Assembly: GCA_021292105.1 (NCBI GenBank)
Contig: CM037865.1
Location: forward strand, 69,926,356-69,990,355
DNA: 64,000 nt
Direction: 5' to 3'
Origin: Anadara kagoshimensis
Taxonomy: Eukaryota > Mollusca > Bivalvia > Arcoida > Arcidae
Shown one piece after another: positions 22,713 through 36,560 of this stretch; positions within the stretch are counted from its first letter, which is position 1; each line of letters begins with the position of its first letter. The notes beneath the pieces are model-generated. The model made no database searches. It had not been told where the DNA came from and saw only the letters and a list, made by a program, of their open reading frames with translations. The position numbers and the translations under genes were made by a program.

Positions 22713-24305
22713 GACATAAAATATGCAAATATGGTGAAGACCAGAAGGAAGTTGAATCTGCATTTTAGATGAACCGTTTTTATTAATTGGCCACGTTGTT
22801 GATTTTAGAAAAAAAATCTGTAGATAAATAGCATTATGACACAGGAATGAAAATAATGTACCTTAATAGTTTTAAGAGCAAAATAAATAACTTTATTTTA
22901 ACACTGCTTACAAACTATATTATTTGAAAAGATTAAAAAGTTCTATATCCCTAAAAGAGTGACAGGAAAATATTTGTATTTTGAAAATTTGTAAAGCATT
23001 AACACCACCATTGTTTGACGTAAAGTCGGATTGAAATCAAACAGGATTATAATTAGCTAAATCCACCATAAACATTTGAGAAATTTGTCTTAAGATTTAA
23101 ACTTTTAACTGGATTAGGCAACCTATAGAAAATACTGATCAACATTCTTACCTCTGTTAATACCATGAGAAAACAAGATATCTCGTTTAATCTTACACCT
23201 TTTAAATCCAAAACAAGGCTTCTATTTGCTCCGTTTTCAAGTGTTGAAGTACTTGAAATTAATTGCTAAAAGTTGTTTTCGATTTTTATTTTTTGAATAA
23301 ACTATTTACATATTAAGAAGTTTTTTTAGAAAAAAATGTTCCCTGTTTTTGATTTATTGTATAACTTAACTGAATGAAAAATGAATGACCTTAATCCCGG
23401 CGAGTTAATCAGCCCAAATGGAATACTCTTTAATTCATAAAATACACAAATTAAAGAAGTCTACATGTCGTTATAAAACTTAACTTAGATCCAATTTTCT
23501 GAAACCCTCATGAAGTGTAGTAATATATATACAACATATTACTACCTCGTTAATTTACAAATACCGCCTGTTGACATATTCAATTAGTAATCCTGCATAA
23601 ACTTATTATAAATACAAGGTGTTGCATTCAAGTGGAGAGACCCAACGCTCTATGCTTTTTAATTCAAATCCAGGCTTTTCGGCTTCGCTAATGGACTTTT
23701 TAAAATTGGTTGCAAAGAAAAACGGCTTTCCGGGATGTGTCATTAGGGACAGCTTTTGTAGAACGGATTGACATTATTTCATCAAAAGGCAAAAATATGC
23801 CCCTTCTCAAATCTATTAAAGTTTGATGTGAAAATCTTTAAAGACATCGGGTTTAAACTTAAGCAGTGTAAAACATGCAAATAAAATAGATATCCGCCAT
23901 GACTGTATTACAGCGGCGAAAAATAAAACTTGGAGTGTCGCTTATGTAAATTTACATATAATTCACCAGGGGAGACAATACAAACTGTCATTTTATATTA
24001 ACAAGCAGGTGGCAAATATTTGAAATTGACTAAATCAATATTAAAACTGTTAAATCTTTATTTGCTTATATTTATGAAATTTTAATTGTTATATAAACTA
24101 CAATACGAGAAAACCCTCACCTTGATCCCGCTAACATGTACGGTAAATAAAATTAAACCCGATCTATTTTAAGACCGAATGTTTATTTTTTGGCTGTGTC
24201 AACATTTGATAATCAGATTCTACCACACTGACACCTCGCTGTGAGAGTCAAGTAGACGTGAGTTGACTATTTTCACTTTTGTTTAATCCGAAAAAGCCTA
24301 AAAAA
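22713..24305. other. AT-rich intergenic, nothing recognised
   Basis: No gene, array or element is seen on either strand. Confidence 0.5.
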
Positions 24306-24680
24306 CTGAGATGTGACTAGCAACCAAACTCAGAATGTCCCAAAATACGTGGTAATCAACAAACAGACTGTGTATCTCCTCACAAATCTGAAATCAACCA
24401 ACAACTTCAGAATGACCTCACATATCTTGCAATCAACCAGCAGCCTCGGAATATCTAAACATATCTGACAATCAACCAACAACCCCAGAATGTAGCCTTG
24501 GAAACCCCCACATATCTGGCAATTAATGAACAGCCTCGGAGTGTTCTCACATATAGGGCAATCAACCTCCAGACTACCCATAAATATATGGCAATCATTA
24601 TGGCAATCAACATCCAGACTACCCATAAATATATGACAATCATTATGGCAATCAACATTCAGCCTAAGAGTGTCAATTAA
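24306..24680. repeat. degenerate minisatellite, about 40-50-bp units
   Basis: Eight units share 'catatctggcaatcaaccaa' followed by 'cagcctcagaatgtcc' variants. The last two full units ('ccagactacccataaatata' with 'tgacaatcattat') are nearly identical, showing recent local duplication at one edge of an otherwise old array. Open frames on both strands result from the repeat. Confidence 0.75.
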
Positions 24681-25000
24681 TATTTATATATTTTTTTTTT
24701 TGCTGTATAAAACTTTTTGTAATTATATGACAATATGACATAACTACCATGACTCTACGCGTGACGTCATGGCTGTTCCAAAAATAAGATGTTTAAGAAG
24801 TTCATCTTTTGACTGTGTCCCTCCTGCATCTGACAGATCAGGTGGACATTTGAGAAAAAATCATATTACATTATGATTTTGACCTAAGTGCAGCTTTTTA
24901 AAAAAATATCTTTTATCTTTCCTGTTGCAACGGTTAATGGTTACCATCATAATAGTTGTAATGAGTATGATTATGATATATCTGTAATAAAAATGTGTTG
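24681..25000. other. spacer, nothing recognised
   Basis: AT-rich sequence between the array and the PLE fragment. Confidence 0.45.
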
Positions 25001-25203
25001 GCGTCCAATAGATCCATGTTCCTTTCATTCTAAATTTTGATAACACATAATGTAGGTGAAGCTAGCTAGACAGAAGGTGCTTACCCTTCCTGGACAACCG
25101 GTCTCGCTCCCCTGGTGGAAGGTCATGTGCTGAACTTTAGGCGCCAGTACTCAATTTTTTCTTTGCCTTTGCGATTTGGACATGGATCAGTATGTTTCTT
25201 TTT
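25001..25203 (+). mobile_element. Penelope-like element, 3' tail fragment
   Basis: Tail words in order are 'gatccatgttcctttcattc', 'gaagctagctagacagaagg', 'ctcgctcccctggtggaagg' and 'gatttggacatggatcagta', then 'tgtttc'. It begins near the position of the protein stop in other copies. It is a 5'-truncated fossil. Confidence 0.75.
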
Positions 25204-25298
25204 TATTACTTTTGCAATCTGAAGGCTTTACCTTCGAGAGGCAGACGACAGTATTATTGCTACGAAAACGCAAGGATTAAAAGATACATACATATTAT

Positions 25299-25450
25299 AT
25301 ACACAGTGTGTAGGTACAACTCTCAGTATCAGGTCGAGTCCTTTTTTCGTAGCCGTATCACTACTCGTCGCGCAAGCGCGACGAGTAGTGATACAGCTAC
25401 AAAAAAAGGACGAGACCTGATACGAAGGGTTCTACCTACACACTGTGTAT
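25299..25450. repeat. near-perfect 152-bp palindrome with GC-rich tip
   Basis: The arms 25299-25373 and 25376-25450 are reverse complements with no gaps and about eight mismatches, centred on a 2-nt AA at 25374-25375. The tip is 'gtcgcgc aa gcgcgac' and the outer ends are 'tacacagtgtgtaggta' and its complement. As DNA it can form a cruciform. As RNA it would be a long hairpin of about 70 pairs. It could be a MITE-like hairpin, a hairpin-RNA source or an inverted duplication. No flanking duplication was identified. Confidence 0.85.
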
Positions 25451-25850
25451 GTAATATTTTTATCTAACATTTCCAATTAGGTTATTTAAAATAATAAAAA
25501 AAACAATACTTAATGTGAAAAAATTATATTTTACCACAGAAAACCACTGAACTATGTTATGACATTTGTTCTACAGTCTCCCTAATGACGTCACAATGAG
25601 AACGTGCAGGTGCACTTGACCGCCAATGTTGTATCGCTACAGTGTGGTGATACAAGCTTCTGTATCATGCGTGTTTGATAAAACTTGTATTTCGTAGAAA
25701 AACTAGTCTAATGTTAGATAAAAGTTCATATAGTAACTCTTCCACATTTCAAATCGTATAACCACTAGTTATACTATTTGTCAACATATCGCTTTCCACA
25801 GTGCCGACTCCTTTCATGGCACTGCCATGTTACGGGGTTTAAAGGTTTTA
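25451..25850. other. spacer with a possible small inverted-repeat element
   Basis: 'ttttatctaacatt' at 25458-25471 faces its reverse complement 'aatgttagataaaa' at 25710-25723. This could bound a roughly 265-bp MITE, but the match is only 14 bp and AT-rich, so the evidence is weak. Confidence 0.3.
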
Positions 25851-25990
25851 AATGAGAATGGTATTGGTTTGCTTTTTTGTGTGCTTATGTGTATGTCTAC
25901 GTAATGTTCCATCGCCAGGCTGTAGGGTTGATACTTTTCAATGAGAATGGTATTGGTTCGTGTGTGTCTTTATGTGTATGTCTTCAGACT
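25851..25990. repeat. 89-bp-spaced direct duplication
   Basis: 'aatgagaatggtattggtt' followed by '..tgtgt..ttatgtgtatgtct' occurs at 25851 and 25940. There are two copies with moderate divergence. Confidence 0.6.
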
Positions 25991-28640
25991 ACGTATTTAA
26001 GGCATTTCTGTGAAAAGTAGTTTAAATCTCAATATTACATCATGAATGTTTACAGGCTGAAATTACAGTTACCGTTTCCAGCAAAGCGCTTATAGTGACT
26101 TTACATCCATTGCATTTGACTGATAAATAAATAATCAGAAACTTGAATTTGTGGGCACGGCGTCAGATTCACCTTTCCACAATTACTCTTACATTTATTC
26201 CATTTTAATATACAGAAATAAAAGCGTATTGGTTTTTACCCCAGACATCGCCAACTCTGTCGTATTTACCGCTTCTTGTGTTACTTTCCCTTTTTCAGCC
26301 TAAATGCACAATGTAATTTTAAGCGATGAAGTTACATTCAAGCATGGGATGTCATGATCTTTGTCGTGTGGTAACTAGTGTCATAGAAGGAAAGATTAGC
26401 GTTCGTTGTTTATTCAGTGACTGTATGAAAGATAAACCACCCTCCCTTCCTTTACAAACGTCTCTGAGGTATGGTTTGATGAGCAATTCCTGTACGTTTC
26501 TAAATGATGGGGGTCCGTTAAGGTAGGTTTAAGGTTTTTACAGTCAAATCAGAAAACACCGGACCAAAACCAGATTTATTAAGTTAATGAAGTAAGACTA
26601 CATGTTGTTTCACGGTAGAGATAATGCTGAACTGTAAAAAAAAAAAGAAAATTCAAGGTCGAATTATCTTTCCGGAGTTGCAAAACACCATTTTGATTCA
26701 AATTTGTTCGGCCATGCTAAGTCATACGGGTGAGCAAATTAAATTACTCCCGATTTTAAACAGGTGTAGGAAACCGAGATCTGTACTGCGACCTTTGCTA
26801 TACGCATGTGTGCACGTGTCAAATTTCAGAAAAGATTAACAATGTATAGTAAGATACAAAACCAATTTTAGATTAGGGGTCAAAGGTTACTAAACTCATT
26901 TTGCTTGTATCAGTAAAGGTATTTTAGTCTGAATTAATTTGAGAGATAAATTCTTTTAGACATGCTAGAAGTGCATTATGTAAGGGAAACCAGATTGTTT
27001 AACTTTAAATCGTTACAGGGTAGAACAGAGTTTGCCAATGTCAATTTGTTGTAACCAGTCCAATTGCAATGGAATAAGCACGGTTACTGAAAAGTTTTGG
27101 TGAAAGTTGCATTGTATCTTCAAATAACATCGATGACTCGGTCAGTTCTTCCAACTCGGTTTAGATATTCAAAGACTGTATTTTTCTCTGTTTCCAGTTT
27201 TGGTTTTTATATGTTCTGTAAGAATGTCTTTCAATGTCTGGCCATCTCTGGTGCAAAATGCATAAATTTTCGCTGGTTTCGTCTTTCGTGCTTGATGGTC
27301 AGGTCATTTCAAAGGCTAGGTTTAATTTAAGTTGTTCTTCGACAGGCTCCCGAATTGATACATTGGCTGAAGTATGGTGAAAGCAATATTAGGTTTTCAA
27401 GTTTACTCTTTGCTTATCAAATTTTACATACAAACAAAAGGACGTTTGTTGAATTTAAAAAAGCAGAATTTAGTGCACCTAATCATCTTTTACATAAACT
27501 AAAATAAAAGATTATGTAACTTTTAATCCAGTAACAACTGAGAAGTTTTCTGTTTGTGTTGAAGACAAAACATTAGTTAGTGATTTCCCTTGTCTGAAGA
27601 CGGTAAACCGGCGTTACTACCAATATCATCACAATGCCGTTAATTAGCGAGAAGCAGAAACCAAAAATCAGCGAGTCAGCGAGAAAGATTTAAACTAACA
27701 AGGCATATGTTTTGTATTGTAAGCTTAATGTTTATTATTAACATTTGACACTAATGCGAACGTGCCAGACTCCCTTAAACATTAGTCAAATATGACATAT
27801 TGCAGATCCCCAACTTCCTTTCCATAATTTTTATCTGCAATCGAACGCACCTGCCCGGAGACTCGTCAGCATTACTGAAACTTTCAAAGATGTTTTAGTA
27901 TTACATATACAACAATGGCCGCTAACATCTAAGAACGTATATAAAAAGTTGGTTTTTTGCGAACAACTGACTAAACAATATAACAAGCATCACCAGGTTG
28001 ATGTATAATGTTCAATACATTTTGTTCCTGAAGAGATCATAATATTTACTCCAGAAGGCTGGCACGGAGGAGGCATGATGTATGTTATATGATCTCACAC
28101 CAAGTTTATATATGATAAAACACAGAACCCTAGTTAAAACCAAAATGTTTAGTTTATGGTGCTCTAAGGGAGAATATTTCAACTTTTTTGCTTTTTATGC
28201 AAACAAATAATGGAATAAAACATTAATTGTGAACTAAATCGGGCTATAAATTCATATTTATTACACAATCCGCAATAAAAAAAGACCTTTATAATAAAAA
28301 CGTATATACAGTTTTTAGTGGTGGAATTTAACTTTGGATGAGCGTATTGTGTTGTTATTGTAAAGGTATTTATATTCATAAAACATATGCACATATGATG
28401 TTCAATACCCCAATACACAATCAGCTGTACTGAACGTTTTGTTTTAGTTACTTAATTTAGTTTTGTGTTTATAGTTCACTTAGGTAAAGAACATTTTAAA
28501 TACAACTGTTGGTAAATAAGTCTTAAGAAATCATTATTATTAAATTTGTACAAACTTACATAATTGTAATGACGTCATAGTCAAGGATATTTTCCTTGTT
28601 TCTATAAAAGTTTTAAGATGAGATAACTTTGTGTCTAGCC
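25991..28640. other. intergenic, nothing recognised
   Basis: Several short open frames (for example 26326-26526, 26624-26839 and 27097-27330 on the plus strand) were read and show no domain, signal peptide or family motif. No element ends or arrays were found. Confidence 0.45.
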
Positions 28641-28985
28641 ATTAGCCAAGTCCATCCTACAGAATCGTGGATCGACACAGTCTTTTTACAGAAATGACGA
28701 AGACGAGTAGATCCTGTACACAGGATCAATGAGGGAATTGCAACCGCCTTTCAACAGAACCGACAAGGGATCGCCACATCAATTCTACAGAACCGACAAG
28801 GGATCGCCACATCAATTCTACAGAACCGGCAAATTGATCCCCAAATCCTCTCAACAGAACCAACAAAGGGACCACTTCATCTTTTCTAAAGAACAGACAA
28901 GAGGATAACGACGAAGAGATCGCCACATGTTTTCTACGGAACTGACGAGAGGGTCGCTGGATCCATCCCACAGAACCGACATTGA
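28641..28985. repeat. degenerate minisatellite, about 33-bp unit
   Basis: The unit 'acagaaccgacaagggatcg' with 'ccacatcaattct' recurs about every 33 bp (clear starts at 28754, 28787, 28820 and 28854), with more diverged units out to both sides. Because 33 is a multiple of three, a spurious open frame runs through it on the minus strand. Confidence 0.75.
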
Positions 28986-30509
28986 ATCAACTAGTCTATA
29001 TAACCAGTATATAATAATGGTAATCATTGATTGGTATGTTTAATTTTTTTTTACCAAAATAAAAAATAATCACCATCATTCTCTTCCAACCATTACAACA
29101 ATGTGGCAATGTATGGATTTTGTGTATTGAATTACTTAAAACATGTTTACCATCATTGAGTAATAAACATTGTGAGTGACAGTAATGTCGTCGGGGCGGT
29201 TATATAAAGCCTGGTATCATATCCTATGTAATAAAGCTGAGAATAAACTCAAACATTTCATTGTAGAAACATGGCGTCACTTCTATCTCAGTTTTACGCG
29301 AATTGGTAAACCGATACGGACGTAAAAAACTGGCAACGCTTGATTAAAAATATTTAAAATCTGAAAGTTGTTTATTATGCCGTTAACACTAAATTCTGGA
29401 AGGTATACCATGGCGCGGACATTGTGATAATTTAAAATAAGCCAGACTTGGTAAGGTTACAGTAACGTTTAAAAACTATTTACTGCATTGTAAAGTAACA
29501 AAGGTTAGAAATATGGCATTCTAAAATAATAAAGTTTAGAAATAAAAGTCTTATTACATATACCTACAGATTGGTTGAAACTGTTCCTCAGGGCTCGGAA
29601 ATTCAAAGGTATGCTGGTTTGCGGACGATTACAAGTATTATTGTTCTTGAAATTTTTGTTTAAAGGTTTATACATATATTTGCTGACAATCAAAATAAGA
29701 TATAATTTTATTTCAGTAATTTAATAATTTATAAGCTAACCATTTTGTTGATTAATTGAAGCAAGTCAAGCGTTAAACATCCCCATACTAAAACATTGAT
29801 GGTAAGCAGAAGTGGATTGGTAGGTGATATTTGACGAACTACTTCTCAACTGTCAGCTAGCCAAACCACAAAATGGTTTTATATAAACGACGTTAGATGT
29901 CCGGCTTATTTTTGACGTTAGAATGGCAAGCGTGTGCTTTAAATTATGATATATGTTCCCCTTGCAAGAAGATTTTCGAAAAATTGCTGAACATCTGTAT
30001 TGTTTATTGCAATGTTTTCGAATTTTCCGGATGTATAAATGTCAGCATCTGAACTTATCTCAGAATACAATGCAGTGCTAAAACCAAATAGTTGCTAGGC
30101 CAACATTGCATTTATGAATATCAAATTACTAACGTGAAAGCGTTTGGTTACTATTTTCATCACTTGACTAAAATTTCAAACGGACTAAATGAACATTTCC
30201 AATACATCTTAGATGTTAAGTTTTGTATTATATAATAAGCTTTGTGGGTGTGTCATGTGGGACAAGTTGCACAAAGTATAATTAAAGTTACTGAAATGAA
30301 ATTATAATTAGCAAATCCTTTCGTGTTGTGCTAATATACTTAAATTTTGCTTTGTGAAACTGGGCCCTGGTCTATCAAGCGCTGATAAAGATTTTTGAAA
30401 AAAAGATTTGACTGACCAGACCCATAGCTAATAATAACCAAAACTTTATCATCTTACAGGATCGGTGACAGAGTCATCTAAAGCTTATCCTTACGGATAA
30501 TTGCGCCTC
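28986..30509. other. intergenic, nothing recognised
   Basis: No gene or element is seen. Confidence 0.45.
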
Positions 30510-30645
30510 TCGATAAAGATGCAAGTATAATGTGGTTTCCTCTGGTTACTCCGGTTTTCTTCACCACACCAGAACTAACTATTCCAATATAGATACATGT
30601 AATAAAGTCTTGTATGTGACGTTAAGCACCATTACTCCACGTGAC
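30510..30645 (+). mobile_element. possible SINE-like remnant
   Basis: 'ggtttcctctggttactccg' with 'gttttcttcaccacacc', ending 'gacgttaagcaccattactc', resembles the 3' half of molluscan SINE-like repeats that end 'gacgttaaacacc'. The head is not identifiable. Confidence 0.4.
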
Positions 30646-33600
30646 TCCTTTCAAGAAAGATGTATCGAAGCTTTTTTGAACACTTCTGTTTCATAAGCGA
30701 TATGCTTAAGACGAAGAACATTTTTTTTCTCTCAGTATATGTAAGTTTTGTTTATACATTAAGATCATATATGATTTTAGCATAAGTAATTAGTGTTCTT
30801 CTTTTCCATGTGACTTACTGGGTGTTCTGAAATCTATGCAGTGTACTCCTCCTCCCAACGCCATTCAAGACAGACCCCGATAATGTCAAGATAGGGTCGG
30901 TGATAACTACCAGAACTGTCTGTATATATACCATACAACTCATTAAATAAGTAAAACTTAAAAAGTTTCATGGAAAATAACCAAAATACCATTTAGTAGG
31001 TTTAAAAATTAATGTACATAGCTTGACCTAGGCGGGCGGAATAAGTGTAACCTAGAATAAGGCGGACGTGAGATGTATATACTAGATATACCAATATAAG
31101 TTTTAAGTTTAGTTTTTGTACATGTCTTTAACAAATTAAATTTAATGTTTTACAATTAATTCTTTCTATAGTTTCGACATTCATTAGTAGCAAATGACAA
31201 TTGAAACAGGTAAATGATATGTAAGTTAATGACAAACATATGATGTTAATAGCATTATTCTGTATTGAGGAATGGTGGAGGAAACAAGAGTTCCTCATTG
31301 ATAAAATATGTTTTGTAGACTTTTTAACGGTCATAGCCATACCTGTTTATGAAAAATATTTATGTTTTATGGGAAAACAGGTTTAACACTTGTAATTTTG
31401 CCCTTTTAATACGTCAAACACAAACCACATGAAACCCCATGTATGTTTAAATATATTTCAGTATACAATTATAAGGTGCTCGGAGAAAAATGTTGTAAAA
31501 ATGAACGTAATAGTTATAGACAGACTCGCAGGTGGCTCACTGACTATAAAATTAAAAAAATAATTTTTAAATCTTCTCCATATTTATTTCAATTTTTAAG
31601 TCATGAACCGTTACGGATTCAGTATGTTGTGTAGGAAATCCACGATAAATCTTTTAAATTCATTTTTTCCACATGGTGCAAAATCTGTATGCGAGTGCAC
31701 TACTGCGTGCGTGCTAATATCGATGATATTGAGCGAGATTTACCTATAGTAAACGTTAGGGCTGTTCGTCTTTATACGTGACTGTTGAAGCACGTAGCTG
31801 AGTGTAATTACGGCTAAAATTCAACAATCGCCTTTTGAGACTAGCAAGTAAAGCAGCAGAGAGTTAGGTCATACGGTGTGTTTTATTCAGGTCATAATAC
31901 CGATATATCGATTGACACTTCGGTCGATCTTTTCTATAAAACAAATTATAAAGCGTTGACAATGTATCAATAAAAATAGTATAGAAAATCCGACATTAGA
32001 TTGCACTCAATTTGTTCAGAATATTAATTGAAAACAACCTGGAACACATGGGGAGATGTTTTCAGATCGAGTTGAGAATGCTTTAACAATGTCAGTTATA
32101 TATAAATTCATCTTGTATTTTGTCTATGTTGGGACAAAAACTACTATAAAACACTCATCTGTACTTAAACTAAACATATAAATTGGTTATTTCTGTTAAA
32201 GGTGATACTAGAATGCCAATATTTGTAGAAGAAAAAAATCGATAAGAAAAAAAATCTGACGGTAATAAAAACAACAACAAACTTGGTCACAAAAAATGTA
32301 GTCCTGTTAAAAATTGACATCAATGTACAACAACAAACCCAGATAAAAAATGAATATATCTTTGGGTGGCTAATGGGGTCGTATAAAACATTCCTTTTTG
32401 GTGATTTATCATAAGTTTTTTAATTAGACATATTAGAGAGAGAAAAACGATATTTTAAAAATGTTTTAAGAAAAACTTAGAATTTTAAAAGAAACTCTTG
32501 TATTTTCATGCAAATAACATTTCTTACAAAGACGTATTACAATCATGGGTTTCCATTGCCAATAGCGACTTAAACACAATCAATTCACTTAAGACGTTGT
32601 CACGTAAGAATTGATAAATTTTCCCCTTTAACCTTGCATGGTAGACTTTATCAGTTGCCACTTTGAACATAGTCAAAAACTTATCGGACTACGGGAGACG
32701 TTGAGCTTGTTGGATAAAGAAAACGAAAGCCTTTTGAAATTTTAACAATTTATCAAGAAAAATCCCTTTCAAATTTCAAATTCTGGATTTTTCTAACAAA
32801 ATACTTTTAGAGGAGGTTTTGAGACCATTGACAGGTTAGCGTCATTAATCAGGGTCCATTGTTGATAAAAAGTGAAGTATTTACAAGTAAAGGACTTTTA
32901 GGGGATCTATTTCTCAATAATGCATTGAATCAATTACACTATTACTTGTGATACCAGCTGTTTTAGGCCTGCTATACGCTAGATTTTAATTTTTAAATTA
33001 AAATAATTCATTCAAGAAACAGACCAAGACAAAAAACCCTACATTATATATGTTAAAGTTATTTATATTATATAAGTATGTATATGATATACTGCATTTA
33101 ATTTATTACTGGTTAAGTTTTATAAAAAACATTAACACAAAACTATTTCATGTCAATTAATGTCAAAAACTAAAAAAATCAATTTAGGAATTTTTTGCAA
33201 AGTTTTTTTTCTTCAATTTTTTTTGTTATATTGATGGTATAATCATGTTATGATTGTGTTTTTACAGTAGAATTCCCATTAGATATATATAATACATATA
33301 GATATTTGACTGGGGGATCACCGTCCTTTATTTGGTTCGTTAATAAGCTAGAATTTTGACAGATTTGACGTGGACATTTGTTCCAGATAATATTTTAACT
33401 TGGTCGTTTAATAAACTGTGGAAGCGTTTATGCGTTGTAAAATACAATATTCTGGCAGCCAGCTCTATCATAAAGATAAGTTATATTTGGTTGTTTTTGG
33501 TAATAAGTAGTTTAATTCTATTTATCAAGATATAAATTTTTGTATTTATTCATACCACCATAAATCATTGACAATACAGGTATGTCACACGGTTATGTTT

Positions 33601-35859
33601 CATATATAATATTTCATGTCCCACTCATTTGCATGTTTAAAACCTGTGTGTTTAAAATCTGGCTATATATTACACTAGTCTCCTACCTCTTAACTATAAA
33701 CTATATGTTTAAATATCTGACAGCTTCGTGTAAAGATCAATACACCTTACTTTAAATCATCAAATTTTGGGTTTAAATCAATTTTTAAATATTTAGTTTT
33801 AACTTAAAAAATATACGTCAGTGCTTGTGTTTTGTTGTTCGACTATTCTTGTACTAATATGAAACTTAATATCATATCTACAGCACCATTAAAACATTAC
33901 TAGTCTCATTCTGCTGATAGCACTGAGTAAACAAAACAGAAACGTTTTAATTGTCCAGGTGTAATTAACGAAAATCCATTTCTAAAATCCATTTTACCAG
34001 GTAAATACTATCAACAACAGAATCTGCGTTGTCCTACTGGTTTTGTATAAATATTTCATTAATGTGAGGAGTGAATAAACTAGTATTCAAGATTCATCAC
34101 ATTCTTAAATGTTATATATAATCTAATTCGAATTTATTTAATTTTCGGTGTTTTTCCTTTTTTTTTATTAACTTCGCTATTTTTTTTACAAACCAATTAT
34201 ATGAAGATTGTTTTGGGGCAGGTGTGAGCACTGTCACTAAAATGCCTCGACAGCTAAAGTCATCAATGTTACTTACTCTTTATAGCAATATTCACAAAAG
34301 AATTTTTAAGAATGAAAAGGTTTGCACTTAAAAAACTTGATACCGTAGTGTGTATAAAAATGAATTTTTTAATTATTTTCACACACACGTACAAAAACGT
34401 CATTAAGGTTTCATTCAATAACAGGAAATTAATTCCATTACAAAACACCAAGAATCCCGGGCATGCATTCTGATGCGTTTTTCATTAATATACACCACGC
34501 GCATTCTAAACTTTACATTAATATGTTACAAGCGACATTCACACTTAACAGTAATTTATTGACATAAGGTTTCAGGTAAAACTATCTTATTAAGAGAAAA
34601 ACTCACAAAAAACGCACAAATTATACAGTGCATAAATCATAAGTAATTATCCTATAACTTCATATCCGACATAGCTCGTAAAATTATTAAATATGCCAAT
34701 TTAACGATTTCTGGATAAAGCATTTAGTGAAGTTGTTCTGTGCCGATGTATGAAGTAAAGATGAGGAGGATTTTCTACTGACTGCAATAATACATACTAA
34801 ATAATATGCCAAAAGCCAGTAAGTAAGTGTAGGTCGTATCCCGTTATAATTGACAGGGCTGCCTGATCGTTAACTCGCGGCTTACACATGATGTATCGTT
34901 AACACATCTGTTTATCCCAATCTTCACTGATATTTACTCCAGTATAATTTGGTTTTCTTGGTGCAAATTTAACACCCAGATACATTTTATCCATAGTGTA
35001 TACAGTAAGACCTATTTGATATTTTTGGCTGCCTTTCTGGAAAATCTATCCTCTTGTTATGTTTAAGGTGCAATCCTGTCAACAGTCATGCTGTAAGATG
35101 GAGTTTACAACCATCATGCTGAATAAAAACAAGAGAATAAATGGAGTTTTTGTTGAAACAAGATATATTGTTTTCAAGATTTTGAAAGTTAAGTTAAGCG
35201 TACCACGTGAAAGAATTTATCAATGTCGCCAGTAAAAAATGTCTGTACAGGGGTCAAAAGGCACCAACAATTTCCACTTCGGGATGATACGGGTCACTGT
35301 TTGACAGTATTACTTATGTTACAGTACTATTTCTGTGGACAAAGCGAGTCTCTCTTATTTACAGGGAATACGATACAGTGATCGTTTAAAATATTACAAC
35401 TTTTTGCATGCAATAATGAAATATTTAAACTTAAAACGCGACAGTAATTATTTTGTACCGTGTTTCCATTCATTTGTGCCACAAAATTCTTATTCATAAA
35501 ATTGTCAACATTGAAATTTAGTAGTCACAAACACAAATTTGACAGTAATTTGTACCCGAGTATCGATTTATATACATTTAAAATCAGAAATAACACATAC
35601 AAAAATATGTAGGCATTTAAGAACAAATTATTTTGAATGAGTTGTTTTGTTTATGTATAAGAGAATTACACCGAGCATAGTTGAAGGTTTGGAATACTTA
35701 TAAAGGTAGACGGCATCCGTCCAGGTGTTTCAGGTGTAATGGCAGTTATTTTAATATAGTCAGTTTACATGTTAATGACACATAATCAACTATAACGTCA
35801 TGTACAAGACGAGATTGTTATACCTGGTGGGTCAATTAGTGTAGTACCTGCCACTAAGC
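30646..35859. other. AT-rich intergenic, nothing recognised
   Basis: More than 5 kb without a supportable gene, array or element. Open frames here are short and AT-rich by composition. This is the longest featureless stretch of the window. Confidence 0.45.
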
Positions 35860-36215
35860 TTATCCAACATGCTTTAATAAACTAACTTGCATAGTTTGCC
35901 CGAGTTTCACCGTAGCTCAACCAAGGCTTAATTTGCTTGTAACTTGAGATTCACTAACATTAAGCTTATCCCATGTGCATAAACTGACTTAAATAGTATA
36001 CCCGTGTTTTCCGTGGCTTAATTGATTTGTATAACGAGGTACACTTAGCTTAACCTACGTGCCTAAACTGTCTTACACAGGTTACCCGAGTTTTACTGTA
36101 GCTTAAGGCTTAAAGATACAAAAAGTTTATCCCCCGTTTCTAAACTGACTAACATAGTTTTTCCGAGTTTTACCATAGTTCAACCAAGGCTTAATTGACT
36201 TGTAAGTTGTACAGA
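35860..36215. repeat. degenerate tandem array, about 88-bp unit, four copies
   Basis: Units share 'gcttatcc...gt..ataaact' then 'gactta.atagtttacccgag' then 'ttttaccgtagctcaaccaa' then 'ggcttaattgacttgtaa'. The 'cttaat..cttgtaa' phrase recurs near 35928, 36018 and 36190, and a degraded form lies near 36108. Confidence 0.7.
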
Positions 36216-36346
36216 TGATAAAGTATTGGCCGTTAGCATTAATGCTTCAATACACCTCAGTGTTCATTAAGATTCATCAAAGATTATTACTGATTAGCTA
36301 TATAGAGGCTTCATAAAAGTCAGACAACGACACAATGGACAGGTGC

Positions 36347-36560
36347 GTGTTGTCATATTAAAACACTGGACAGCAGCATCCGACAGTGAGCAGTGTGTTG
36401 TCATGTTAAAACACTGGGCAGCAGCATCCGACAGTGAGCAGAGTGTTGTCATATTAAAACACTGGGCAGCAGCATCCGACAGTGAGCAGAGTGTTGTCAT
36501 ATTAAAACACTGGGCAGCAGCATCCGACAGTAAGCAGGGTGTTATTGTATTATAACACTG
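36347..36560. repeat. 48-bp minisatellite, four-plus copies
   Basis: Unit starts (GTGTTGTCAT) fall at 36347, 36395, 36443, 36491 and 36539, exactly 48 bp apart. The core is 'attaaaacactgggcagcag' with 'catccgacagtgagcag'. Copies are nearly identical. The multiple-of-three period explains the open frames on both strands, which encode only the repeated peptide. Confidence 0.95.

Noticed and set aside
24330-24680. Open frames on both strands over a minisatellite
   Set aside because: They follow the repeat units and have no domain.
28726-28971. Open frame with repeated 'GSVELMWRSLV' on the minus strand
   Set aside because: It comes from the 33-bp minisatellite.
36294-36555. Repeated-peptide open frames on both strands ('AAASDSEQ', 'CSLSDAAAQC')
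   Set aside because: A 48-bp tandem repeat is a multiple of three, so open frames arise automatically. Both strands are open, and there is no sign of a start or of coding selection.
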